This document shows positions 11,473-22,489 of a DNA stretch of 64,000 bases, one piece after another; position 1 is the stretch's first letter, and each line of letters begins with the position of its first letter. A program made the translations under genes and the position numbers. The notes beneath the pieces were generated by a model. It did no database searches, had not been told where the DNA came from, and saw nothing but the letters and a program-made list of their open reading frames with translations. Source of the DNA: Tiliqua scincoides. Lineage: Eukaryota; Chordata; Lepidosauria; Squamata; Scincidae. The stretch spans positions 100,572,659-100,636,658 of the forward strand of contig NC_089822.1 of the NCBI RefSeq assembly GCF_035046505.1. The letters are read 5' to 3'.

Positions 11473-14400
11473 CTATGCGTTCTTCTCACAAATCCAGCGA
11501 GTTGGCACAGAACAAGGCACCGTCCCTGTGGTTGATAGTCCAACCACAGCACAGTCATTATCTCTGTTTGTGATACTAAATCTGTGAAGGGAAGAGCAGT
11601 AAAGATTAGTTCCTTTGATAAGAGATCTGACCAGTGGCATACCTAGGGGACAAGGGGGCAAATACCCTGGGTGCCACACCTGCGGGAGTGCCGCTGCCAG
11701 CCTTACCCTCCCACCACTCATTTTTAATCTTTTTTTTTAAAGAGAAAGAAGCTGGCAGCTCCACCAGCTTCTTTCCCTTTTAAAAAAATCAAAATAAAAC
11801 AAAAAACCTCCTGAAGAAGGAGGGGGTGGTTCAGAATTGAGCCAAGAGTGGCTGTGAGTTGCAGCTACTCTGGGTGCGATTCCACGTCACTCTGGGCTTC
11901 CCCCTCCTTCATCTCCTCCTTTATAGGAGGAGAGGAAAGATGGGACCCAGAATGGCATCGTGCCAGGAGTGAAAGTCACTCCTGGTGCAATTCCGTGCCA
12001 CTTCTTTCCTCTACTCCTATATAAGGAGAGGAAAGGGGGTGGCCCAGAGTGGTGCGGAATTGCACCGGGAGTCGCTTCAACTCCCTGCGCTGTTCTGAAA
12101 GTGATTGTGGTGACAGGATGACAGCCCCCCCCCCAATTTAATAACCACGCAGGCAGTGGCTTGTTGCTTCACTGCCTGTAAGGATATAATAAAATGATAA
12201 AATATGCTAGCACAAATAGGTGTGATCTTTCTTTCCTTTCAGGTCCTGTTCCATGCCCCTGGAGGCCATTTGATGGGCCCTCTACTTGATAGTACTTGAT
12301 GAACCCTGCCTTGCCAGTCCTCATCAGGCAGGCTGCAAAAGACCCTACTCTTCCTGATCATGTGAGGCATCACTATGCTTCAAGGTACACCATATAACAG
12401 CCATGTAAGGTGGGTCACTGTGGCTAAGAGATAGTGGCTTCCTCCCACCAGCACATCATAAATGATCAGAATGAAAATAAGACATACATGTTCTGGTCAA
12501 GATCTGTGTTGTCGATCCATTTCCACATTCCACTGGTCTTGGTCAAGCCAACGAAATAGTCTGCATTTTCAGTTCTAGTCTTCAGGAACGTCTAGATAGA
12601 ATATGAAATACAGCGAAGCTCAAGCACTCTGCTTGGGAAATGCAGAGCGAAAGTGAGAGATTCCTCTTCCAAGCAACTCTGGAAAACCAAACAGGGAAGG
12701 TGAGGGCCCCTTGGGTAAGCCTCTTTTCTCTGTACCTGCTTCCTGGACACATGTCTTGCCCACCACAAAATGTTATGCTAACGTCACTTGGTTAGTCTTT
12801 CTCCACTGCAAATTCTGTTGAAAATCCACCAACATTTCTCAGAATACTTTAATATTTGCTGAATGTGTTCCCCAACTACTGGATATCTATGCTTGAAGTT
12901 TGGGGATATTTTCTTTCTGTATTGGATCTTTGACCGTTGATCTGCAAAGGTAATCTGAATGTGATTGAATCTGATTGTTGACTTGAAATAGGATAACAAT
13001 CTGATGGAATTCAATGGTTGGCAGGCTATGAGTTTTTGTATCTGAAGCCTGCTCAAAGTAGAAGAAGAAAAAAATCCTGGGGGGACGGGGGACGATGAAC
13101 AGACAGACAACCGGGATTGGCTAGGGAAAGGGTACTCTCTCAACTGCCAGCACCCAAGGTGCCCTTTTTCTGTTTCATCTCCCCCCATAGGATGGTAAGC
13201 AAAGAACAGTGGGATCTCAGTTGTTGCCCATTTTGCCCTCCAGCCTCCATCATAGAAGGCTTCTCAGGGGCTCCTGTGCCTTTAAATGAAAACACTTCCT
13301 CTCTGCAGTTCAGCTGGCTTCATTGCTTCTGTAGAGTCTAGCTGTGAGATTAGTGAGCACTTGTCCATTGAATGGCCCCTGTATGACTTGGTCCATGACA
13401 CTTTCTCTTCCCAAATAGGGGTGTGTGCAAATGACTTGGCCTCTGTATGACTTGGTCCATGGCACTTTCTCTTCCCAAATAGGGGTGTGTGCAAATAGGG
13501 TGTGTGAGTGAGAAATCTTATTTACTGATTTCCTCTTTGTTTCTTTTCCTTTAAATAGTGAAATAGCATGATTTGTAGCAAAGGTTAAAAAAAGAAAAGA
13601 AAGAAAACAATGCAATGCCTGATTGAAAATTTTCCCCTGTGGGAACAGAAACTGACATGAGGCAGTTCACAGAGAGTCTTTTCATGGGGCAACTACATAA
13701 CTAATCCTTCAGCTCAATTGAAGATCAATGAAAGCAATAAAACAGGTCAAACCTGCAAGTTACAAGTTTTTTTTTTAAAGTTTCCAGGGGCCTTTGCTGA
13801 ATGGGACTTACTTGTGAGTAGACATCATAAAATGCTCTTGGTCAGAGGGAAGAGCAGTGCTAGATAATACTGTAGCCCCCCACCATGGTTCTCAAACTGT
13901 GGGTCTGTGGCCCACCAATGGGTCATGAGCCAATTTTTGGTGGCTTGTGAAACAGACAGGGCACATCTGTTATGGCTAAGTCCATCAAGGGTTAAACAAT
14001 TGCCTCCTTGGCGAGAGCACTGCAGCCCAAGCACTCTTAAAGCCACAGAGGCTTGAGTGGCTGGAAAAGTGAAACTTTTTTCAGGCGGGTCCCAATGCTA
14101 AAAAGTTTGAGAACCACTGCAAGTAGCATATTAAGAGCTGCATATTAAGAGCTGCAATTTAATTGCAGAAAAAGCATTACCTCAGCTGCTAAAGTGCTCT
14201 AGTGTGGAAGCACATAAGGGACATATTAAAATGACATGAATGGAGGCAACCAGAAGTGTTGCAGACATGCACGGAAAAGTCTGGGATTTTATTTAAAAAT
14301 CTAGGAGAGTCATTGGGCTGTCTGATTAGACAAAACAGCAGGACAGGTGAAACAATGATATGTGTTGTGGCTCTCCTGGTGGAGTACCTACTCTGATGGA

Positions 14401-17400
14401 GGACTAATGCTTTTGGAGCCTTCCAGTCAGGGCTGGAGGCCATCCATGAGGCCAACCGATCACCTCAGGCAGCAGATGGGAGGTGGGGAGTGCACCCAGT
14501 TCTGTTGGTCTACTTGCCTCCACTGGTGCTGTTCCTCCTCCCGCTCCTTGGAGTGGAAAAGGAAGAGGGGGACAAAGAGGAAGAGAAAATGTGGAGAGGA
14601 AGAGAGTGCTGAGCAAGCCTATGGCAAGCAGGTGGCGCAGAGGTTGACACATGATCAGGTAAGGGGAGCAGCTTTTGGCATTGCTGCCTCAGGTGTTGGG
14701 AGGTCTTTGGCCAGCCCTGTTTCCAGTTGAGCAAAAGAATGGCTAAGGGCAACAGAGGGGTAAAAGCTTATGAAAAGATGAACAGAGTGGAGCAAGTGTG
14801 GCTAAGGAGAACTTTTTTGTTCTCCCTTTTTTGGTAACACTTGAATTAGGCATGTGTTAGGCAACACTTGAATTCAGTCAAGGCAGCTAGTTGTTCAAGG
14901 AACATAACTTCTTCATGCATTTTATTAACTTCTAGGATTCACTATCACATGATAACAGCAATGGTTTCTAGTTTAAACAGCTCAACAAGAAGATTAGACT
15001 TTGTTCACCAAGGATCTCTCTCTCCATGGTTATTTGCCATGAGAGCTAAATGAAACCTCCATGTCCAGGTGCAGCATATCATTAAATACTGGATGCTGGA
15101 AGCAAACAACAGAGTAGGACTGTTGCATTCATGCCCTGCTTATGGACCTCCCAGAAGCATTCAGGCAGACCATTGCAGGAAACCAAATGCAGGACTTGAT
15201 GGCCCTTGATCTGATCTGGGAGAGCTGTTCTTATGTTGCAGCTCTCCTGCTGTCTTCATGTCTACCTCACCTGTGCACTGCTCTAGTAAAAGCACGTCGG
15301 TACCAGACTCCAGGTTATTTTTTCACAGAATACTTTGCTTTTGAAACAAACAGCTCTTCTCACCAGTTCCTCATTGCTGTTGACAATGGCAAGATCAGCG
15401 TTTGATTGAGTACAGTCGTTCCGGCTGTTATGCCATGATTTTTCCTGGGCAGAAAAGAAATAGCATTTGCCCTCAAAATGTGCCCATGCAATTGGGCAGC
15501 CTGTAAAAGACAGGAGGAAAATGAGACAGTTGCTTTTAGTATGCAGGAAGGGACAGAATCCCCCAGCCCTCAGTGCTGTTTTTACTACTGACCAACCTTT
15601 TGCTCCTTCCTTGGGGGCTTCTTGCAAAGGAGAAGTATAAAAGATCTGTGAAGCTAAAAACAGGAAACTAGTTAGAAGAAACATCTCAAACAGTAAATGG
15701 GCAATACGGGGCTTGGCAAACCTCAGCATTTTTTAAAGACACCACCTCTCTCATTTCTTGCTATAGATGCAAGACAGGTATTTTCCAGGAATCATTGAAA
15801 GGTTTGCTACTGAAAGTACACCCAAAGGAGAACTGTGACCAACCCTGACTCCTCAATGAGTGTATAGCCCTGTTCTCCAAACAAATGTGTGTTGAATGAA
15901 CACGTGGGAGAAAAGTGAGATTATCATGGCCAGCCTCACCCTGACTAAGGCAGACATCAGGGGTTTGCACCTTTGGGCAGTTGCTGATGACCCATGGGCC
16001 ATCTCAGGGTTTGCTGCTGACCCTGAGTTGTCTTACACGGTGGTGGTGTGATCTCAGCAAGAAGAGCAGTTTCAGTCCCTGGCATGACAAGGTACAGTTG
16101 GGAAAACAGGCTTTTCAGAAACCCTGCAGACTATACGGAACAAGAGAGGATCAGTGGTCTAACTCTGTTTCAGGTAGCTTCCTATGAGTTCTTCTAGCAG
16201 CTGTGCATGGTGGTGAGTTAGCTCCTCCCATACTTCTGCAGTCTTACTACATCCTCCAGTAAGGGTGTCAGATCCCTCTTCATACCATGTCAGTGTGGTG
16301 GTAGCCCTCCTACAAAATGCCGCATGAGACACCAGTTGGCAATTTCCTGCCCTGTGTCTGCTTTTGAACTTTGACTTGATGCTCTTGAAAATGCCAGATT
16401 TCGGGGAAACAGGATATTGCAGGCATAGTTTTGTTGAGCAATTTGGACCAAAGTTATGCAACAGCCATGAGCTTGTCAGATAATAATTTCTTGTTTCTCT
16501 CCCACTAGCCATTAGCTATGATTGTAGTTCTCCAAAAAGCGTTTTTTCTCTTTGAGGAAAAAGGAAGTGGCTTTCTGCAGAAATGGTCTTCTAAGTTCCA
16601 GGGGAGAAGATCAGACACCATCTATTCACTGAAGCCTGTCTTGATTTCTTAACACAATCTGATATCCAAAATCAGATGATTCCCCCCCCCCCCCCCCCAA
16701 AAAAGAAAAGTTGATGGTAGCTGGCATGAGTGATTGCCACTCATGGCTTGTACAATCATCCCATTTTTGCCACTCATCAAACAGGATTTGCAGGTTTCTC
16801 TATTATTTAACCAGTGTCACAAAGACACATGGGGCTGGTGTTGCCCTATACAATCTGTCCATAATGTAGATTAGAATCCCAGTTTTATCTGTAAGCATCC
16901 ACTGGATGAATCCGAAAGTTCAGACAGCAGCTCTTGCTCTCCAAGATACGGTACCTGTGAGGCAAACAGCAGCTTTTCAGGATGGAATTTTCATCAGGAA
17001 AATGGATGAGAAAGGTGAAGATCCCCCAGCACCACAGTCCTGATAGGATTTGTCCCTCCCTTGCTTATTAAACTTCTAAAAATTAACAGGAGATCAAATA
17101 ATAGAGCTCCTGATGTCACATCTAGTTGCCCTCTCAGTCGACAAACAGATGCATTTGGGAGCCAGAAATTAGCCACAGAAAAGTTTAAGTGTGGCACCTA
17201 ATTAAATTGAATTAATCCTAGTTAAATCTAGGTTTTAAGAGAGAATCAGGATTATCTCTGAGCTGGCATTTTTTAGTCTTTCTAAATTTCCCAATCCTGT
17301 TGTTTATGATCCTTTAACAGGAGATGTCATGAACTACATACAAAACCTTCTGCATGAACACTTAATGAATTCACGTAACCTAGTCTGGGGATGGAGGGAA

Positions 17401-17908
17401 TTCAAGTGCATGAAGGGTGCCGTTGAATGCAGGATCTGTTTCCTGAATGCAGGATCTGCTTCCAACTTCTTGATTCTGGGTCACGCTAAAACTGTACCAC
17501 CTGTTTTGCTGACTTTGATTTGTAAGAACTTTAAAGTGTAAACTCTTCTTGCTCTTTGCTCTTAATATCTGCTGGATTGAAGAATCATCAATTTATTTTC
17601 TTTTATAAACCCAAATAAAGATTTGCAACAATTAAAAACAAAACACTTTTTGCAAGCTGAATGCAGCTCAACATGTTGCAGGAGGAACTGCCATGAGGGA
17701 AATGCAGAAAATGGATGCTCAACAAGAGATGTGCTACATGGAAGGCAATATTATGAAATTATGCTTTGCTGAAGTCACTGGAAAGATTGTACAGTATTGA
17801 AAAAGAATCAGCTTCAGAGTGATACTTACCATATTGAAGAAACAGTGTAGTTCCTATCAGTTTAAAACTCAAGATGGCCAGAAGTGGGATCACAAGGCTC
17901 CAATTCAT
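11473..17908 (-). CDS. CLEC5A: CLEC5A (MDL-1-type C-type lectin), complete, five coding exons
   Basis: Exons in transcript order are 17908-17830, 15653-15597, 15500-15364, 12591-12488 and 11581-11473. The 486 bases give 161 codons plus stop, all phases agreeing. Exon 1 (MNWSLVIPLL...) is the signal-anchor. Lys16 lies in the membrane segment (LSFKLIGTT), the position human CLEC5A uses to pair with the DAP12/DAP10 adaptors. Exon 2 is the short stalk (ASQIFYTSPL). Exons 3-5 form one CTLD: CPIAWAHFEGKCYFF, DCTQSNADLAIV, YFVGLTKTSGMWKW, NDCAVVGL, then RWICEKNA. The ending ICEKNA agrees with human CLEC5A apart from its last Lys. No calcium-site motifs are present. An in-frame ATG exists upstream at 17983, but the MNW start agrees with the mammalian protein. 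In mammals it is a myeloid activating receptor; that role here is inferred. Confidence 0.9.
11633..12160. repeat. probable hAT-like repeat with CAGTGGCATACCTAGGGG left end
   Basis: The left terminus CAGTGGCATACCTAGGGG resembles the termini at 20794. No matching right end was found, so the boundary is a guess. It lies in CLEC5A intron 4 and includes GA/CT-rich palindromic blocks near 11900-12030. Confidence 0.4.
13378..13497. repeat. two-copy tandem repeat, unit about 60 bp
   Basis: The unit containing CTGTATGACTTGGTCCATG, CACTTTCTCTTCCCAAATAG and GGGTGTGTGCAAAT occurs twice in a row with one or two differences. It is in CLEC5A intron 3. Confidence 0.85.
13878..14120. mobile_element. hAT-Charlie-like MITE (TGGTTCTCAAACTGTGGGTC end)
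   Basis: Left end CATGGTTCTCAAACTGTGGG pairs with right end AAAGTTTGAGAACCACTG. Internal CCACCAATGGGTCATGAGCC is also found in the element at 60733. Target duplication is unclear. Confidence 0.7.
14428..14719. mobile_element. hAT-type MITE (CAGGGCTGG termini)
   Basis: It begins CAGGGCTGGAGGCCATCCAT and ends TTTGGCCAGCCCTG, flanked by CTTCCAGT (14420-14427) and TTTCCAGT (14720-14727), 7 of 8 matching. A reverse-oriented relative lies at 51747. Confidence 0.75.
15053..15237 (+). mobile_element. old CR1/L3-like LINE, 3' end
   Basis: CCTGCTTATGGACCTCCCAG, GACTTGATGGCCCTTGATCT and GAGCTGTTCTTATG are the decayed form of the CR1-type 3' end (GGACTAGATGGGCC...TTCTTATG). Confidence 0.6.
16045..16200 (+). 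repeat. probable LINE 3' fragment
   Basis: The order AAACCCTGCAGA, GGATCAGTGGTCTAACTCTG and AGGTAGCTTCCTATG resembles the sauropsid LINE tail GTGGTCTGACTC...GGCAGCTTCCTATG. Confidence 0.45.
16682..16698. repeat. poly(C) tract
   Basis: A run of C (about 17) followed by A-rich sequence. Confidence 0.85.
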
Positions 17909-18021
17909 TTTACTGGATAGTGATAAAAGTGTTAGATTAACATCCCTTTGCTTGCAGGCTGAAAGCTTTAAAAATATTTCCAAGCACTGGTTGGATCTGA
18001 ATTCTAAATATATGTACTAAA

Positions 18022-18223
18022 GGGCACAATCCTAACCTCTTATGTCAGTGCTTTCCAGCACTGACTTGAGGGCAATGCAGTTCTGAGGTAAGGGAACAAA
18101 CATTCCCTTACTTTGAAGAGGCCTCCATGAGTGACACCCAACTGCAGGATGCAGCACACATCCCATTGGCACTGCTATGCCAGTTCTGGAAAACACTGAC
18201 ATAAGGGGTTAGGATTGCACCCC
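18022..18223. repeat. MITE-like element with long terminal inverted repeats
   Basis: GGGCACAATCCTAACCTCTT at the left pairs with AAGGGGTTAGGATTGCACCC at the right, and the pairing continues into TATGTCAGTG. Its 202-bp body is shared with 4949 and 18331. Flanks do not show a clear target duplication, so the superfamily is unresolved. Confidence 0.75.
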
Positions 18224-18246
18224 TACTTTATGAGATATCATAAAGC

Positions 18247-18330
18247 TGGATAAGATCGGCTCCATAGTGTACTACTTACTTTATGAGATATCATAAAGTA
18301 AGTAGTACACTATGGAGCCAATCTTATCCA
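18247..18330. repeat. 40-bp-arm near-perfect palindrome
   Basis: Left arm 18247-18286 and right arm 18291-18330 are reverse complements with one mismatch, separated by GATA. The right arm runs directly into a MITE end (GAGCCAATCTTATCCA). An upstream direct copy of ACTTTATGAGATATCATAAAG (from about 18226) repeats the palindrome centre. Confidence 0.95.
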
Positions 18331-18478
18331 ACTTCCCACCGCCAATGCAGCCACAATGCAACCTTGACATAAGGGAACAAACATTCCCTTACCTTGAGGA
18401 GGCCTCTGTGATTGCCTCTCTGCCACCGGATGTAGCACATGCCCTGTTGGCATGGTGGCATCAGCACTGGAGAGTTGA
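18315..18478. repeat. partial MITE-like copy attached to the palindrome
   Basis: Starts GAGCCAATCTTATCCAAC, and shares GCCACAATGCAACC, AAGGGAACAAACATTCCCTT and GAGGCCTCTGTGAT with 18022 and 4949. Confidence 0.65.
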
Positions 18479-18479
18479 A

Positions 18480-20540
18480 TAGTTTTGGGTATGTGGTTTT
18501 TATTACTGTCTCTTTTGTCCTAGTGTTCATCCACTTCCCCCAGACAGTCCCTTTAGTTTCCTTGTTCTTGGGATGTGTCAGTGAGCTGCCTTTGCTTCAG
18601 CTCACCGCACCCCCACCCCCACCCTGAGCACATATGCTGAATACTTCCCATTTAAACAACTCTTGGTGTTCCATTCCAGCCCCTGATATCCTGGTGTTTA
18701 GGATAACTGATAAGCTAGAGTTGGAACAACCCACAGTTCCCCAAGTTTGTTCATAATGCAGAACTGATTTGTTCTAAAGTGGAAGCAAACACATGCACTC
18801 TTTTCCATTCATGGGTCTCCAGGGCACATTCATGTGGTGCTGAACTATGGTTTTCTGTTGCACCTGAATGGTGTCATTGTGAGTCTTCTGAGTGTCTGGA
18901 CATCTGTCATTTTTATCAGCAATTTCTTATAATTCATATTGCACTTTTCCCAAATACTCAACGCACAAACTCTCCCAGCAGTTCAGTTCTTACAACACTC
19001 TAAAAACTGGACAATATTAACACCACCAAACTACAAATGTAAAGCAAAAGCGGCGAGACAGTAGCTCAGCTAGGACCATCCACAACTCAGCCAAGAACTG
19101 AAACATGGAATTTCAAAATATTGAACCACCTCCTAAATACACCAGAGTTTGGATGTTTCCTCCCAAAACAACATATCACGAAGACATTTTATGCGATAAA
19201 TTCAATGGGCACCTGACTCCCATTTGACTGGGAAAAGGAACGGTAACACCCTTATTTCTTTCTAGGAGTTGGGCTATAAACCAGGATTGTTCAGGAAAAA
19301 TGGTCTGGCTGATTCTTGATTCTTTTACAGCAGCAGTCCATCAGCAGGTGAATCTTTTCACACCACAGAGATAAGAATCCTCAGTTATCTGAGGTTCAAA
19401 TTGCTTTTAAAGATGGACAAAGAACAGGGACAACTGTACTACAAAGTCATAATTAGATTTTTCCCTTCCTGTTTTGGCTCCCACTGCTGTATCATTGTCC
19501 ACTGGTCATTAAACACTGCAGTGCAATCACTTGGCACATGAAATGGAGAGTGAAGCAAGGTGTGAGCAGCCAGAATCAGTTCATGGCTGCCAGTTCTCTA
19601 CAAAAAGAGTGGGTGGATAACTCAGAATGCAATTCTATGCTCACTTGTAGGGGAGTAAGTCCCACTGAGCCCACTGGGACTTTTTTTTCTGAGTAGAAAT
19701 ATACAGTATGGGTTTGTGCTGTTAAAATAATAGATGCCTATTGGGAGGTAGGAACCTCCCCAATGATCCTTTTCTCCCTAATAGTGTTTTACCTATTGGG
19801 GCTCCATGACTGAATATAACCCTGCTGGGACAAAAAGGGTGAAACAGTTTGGGGGAGTAAAGCCCAAGTGGGGTAAGCATTTTGTGTTTCCCTCCCCCAA
19901 AGATGCATTTTAAATCTCTTCCCCCCTCCCCCCCCCACACATTTATAGGAAATTGGCAGGACCCAGCTTAGATCCTGTCTCCACGCTGTCTAGCTGCACT
20001 TTTATTTGCTTTATTGTATTTACTAAATTTATATCTGGTTCTTCAAAAGTACAATCAAGGCAGCTCTAAGGAGGGCAATTTCATACATGTCCAGCCTGAC
20101 CCTGTAGGAGTCCAGTGGAACTTATTTCAAGGATTGCAGTATTAGACTGCAAACCTGGATGTGAATGAGTGGTAATATGTGACCACATTCTGTAGAAGAG
20201 CAAAAGCAAGAGAAACTTACCTGAGTGAAAATGGGTAAGGTTTGTGGATTTGTGTTCCTCTCCTGGAGATTGTTCCTAGAGCTTTGGCTGTGCCTAAAGG
20301 GGTTAGTTACCTGGTTTCCCTCTTTTTGGCTGTCACCGAAGTCTTGTTTTCCCTTTTACTTCGTTCACTTGAAAAGACAATGTTTAACTGACAGCTTCTT
20401 CCTCTGTCTCTGAGTGACTTCGTGGAATGATTACACAATCTGTCTTTAGAATCTGTATTCCAGCCTTCCTCTGTTATACAAATGAATGTCTCTGTTCTAC
20501 GCAAAACACAAGCCCAAGATACCACAGGTAGATTACCCCT
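18480..20540. other. intergenic, mostly nothing recognised
   Basis: At about 19629-19700 GCAATTCTATGCTCACTTG, AGTAAGTCCCACTGAG and TTCTGAGTAGAA are a piece of an abundant palindromic sauropsid repeat (relative at 30005). No coding exon found. Confidence 0.4.
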
Positions 20541-20793
20541 TATCCAGTTTGCGTCACCAGGGTTTGTGTCACCCCGTGCAAGAGCTCATGGCTTCACTCC
20601 CATAATGAACTTCCTCTCATACCAGACCATACAGAATAAATTACAATATCATACACACAGCTTCAATGCAGTGGCATCACTAGGGTTGGGGATGAAAACA
20701 AACTATTTATTTGTTTTAATATATAATGGTACATGTCACCCAATAAATTAGTAACCGACAAAAAATCAGTGGCCAGTCTGACTCAATAAGAGT

Positions 20794-21508
20794 CAGTGGC
20801 ATAGCTAAGGAGGTGCAGGGGTAGTAGTTGCACCTGGTATCAAGCTTTAGGGGGCAACAAACTGAGCTTGACACTAGTGACCAAAATTTGAACATCTTGG
20901 TATGTGTAAGAACATAAGAACAGCCCCACTGGATCAGGCCATAGGCCCATCTAGTCCAGCTTCTTGTATCTCACAGTGGCCCACCAAATGCCCCAGAGAG
21001 CACACCAGATAACAAGAGACCTCATCTTGGTGCCCTCCCTTGCATCTGGCATTCTGACATAACCCATTTCTAAAATCAGGAGGTTGCACATACACATCAT
21101 GGCTTGTACCCCGTAATGGATTTTTCCTCCAGAAACTTGTCCAATCCCCTTTTAAAAGCGTCCAGGCTAGACGCCATCACCACATCCTGTATATTTAGCA
21201 GGGGGAGAATAACCTTCCCTCTTCACCCCAGCACAGTGTCTCGAACCAATCAGGGGCACACTTTTCATTTAGTTAATTAAATTTTTGTCTTGGGGGGGGG
21301 ACTACAAATGACCCCAAATAGCAGATAGATGCCTTAGCTATGCCACTGGCTGGGGGGCAGGTGGCAGAGCAAGTGGGTAGCTAGGTTTCCCCCTCAATTT
21401 TCACTTTTTAAAAAGCCCAGGCATGACGTCATTTCTGGTTGTGACATCACTTCTAGGGCATCATTTTGAGTTTGGCACTGGGCTACACGATCATTAGCTA
21501 TGCCACTG
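20794..21508. mobile_element. hAT-type element (CAGTGGCATAGCTAAGG) containing a CR1 piece
   Basis: Left end CAGTGGCATAGCTAAGG and right end ATTAGCTATGCCACTG are flanked by the perfect 8-bp repeat ATAAGAGT (20786-20793 and 21509-21516). A CR1 3' fragment interrupts it at 20908. A second internal CCTTAGCTATGCCACTG near 21330-21350 may be another related terminus. Confidence 0.85.
20908..21190 (-). mobile_element. CR1 LINE, 3' fragment
   Basis: Minus-strand CR1 tail ending with GGGCTGTTCTTATGTTCTTA. The 5' side breaks at ACAGGATGTG, within the last ORF2 codons. Truncated and non-functional. Confidence 0.9.
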
Positions 21509-22489
21509 ATAAGAGTTCTAGTACTTGCTCCGAAACATGGAAATGAGAGCTGACTCACACACTTTTGGTTTCCTACTGTGTCATAAGAACACTCTCCTCT
21601 CAAAACAATCAGTCTCATTTGTCAGGTTTTGAGTTAAGAAAATTCACCTTTTGTTACAGAAGGCAGTTGTGTTTCTTTTTCTGGTTAGTTGGTCATAAAG
21701 CTTGATAGAAAACAATTAATTCAACATGGTTTGTTTCATTACATTTTGCATTAAATTACCTTTTCAATGATATCTAATAGGATGATATTATTTTTAAATA
21801 CAAATTTTCGAAAAGGTTTCCAAAATTTTGGCCACTAGTGGTGTCACCCTCCCCCCTGCACCTAGTGCAGTTTATACCCCCGCATCCCTTAGTGATGCCC
21901 CTGTCCAGATTATTCCAAAATCTAGACATTTTTGCCCACAACTTGTTTTCTCTAGTGTGAACACTAGAAAGATGTTCCCATGTTCAGTGCAGGTACACAC
22001 TATAAATTCTGTTCTCTGCTTTGTGGTATGTATCTGTACAGATAATGTTGAAAAATGTCGTAGAGGCCAGCAGACACCTGTATGGGCTACAGTGAAAAGA
22101 GCAAGAGGAAGCATTTCTCATTATATTTATGCAATTATTCCCGAAATCCAGACAAATCCAAAATCCAGACACCTCCCCATCCCAAGTAGTCTGGATAAGG
22201 GCTACTCAACCTGTATAATGCTGTTTGCTTATGTTTTATAACATTTCTGATGAACGTCTGAAAAGAAAGAGAAATTTTCCCATTTTGGGGATGCTGACGA
22301 TCACGTTTAGCTAAGTCACGGCATTCACCAGTGTATCTCTGTTTGGATATTTACACAATGGCCAAGCTTCGACAATCCAACAAACTACTATTGAATCAAG
22401 AATGTGAACTAGGAAAAACTAGACTGATCACTTTGTATGTCAACCATTCTCCAAAGAGCCTGAGAACCTGTCTGTATTCTACTGTGTTA

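Larger units (their letters stand above)
20542..21902. mobile_element. hAT-like element enlarged by nested insertions
   Basis: The left part (GCGTCACCAGGGTTTGTGTC, CTCATGGC...CCCATAATGAACTTCCTC) and right part (GGTTTGTTTCATTACATTTT, CACTAGTGGTGTCACCC, CTTAGTGATGCCCCTG) match the two ends of the intact 321-bp element at 25284. About 1 kb of other mobile DNA separates them, including 20794-21508. Target duplication not found. Confidence 0.6.

Noticed and set aside
15283-15729. 148-codon single-exon minus-strand lectin ORF
   Set aside because: It is a read-through of CLEC5A exons 2 and 3 with their introns; splice sites and phases give the five-exon model instead.
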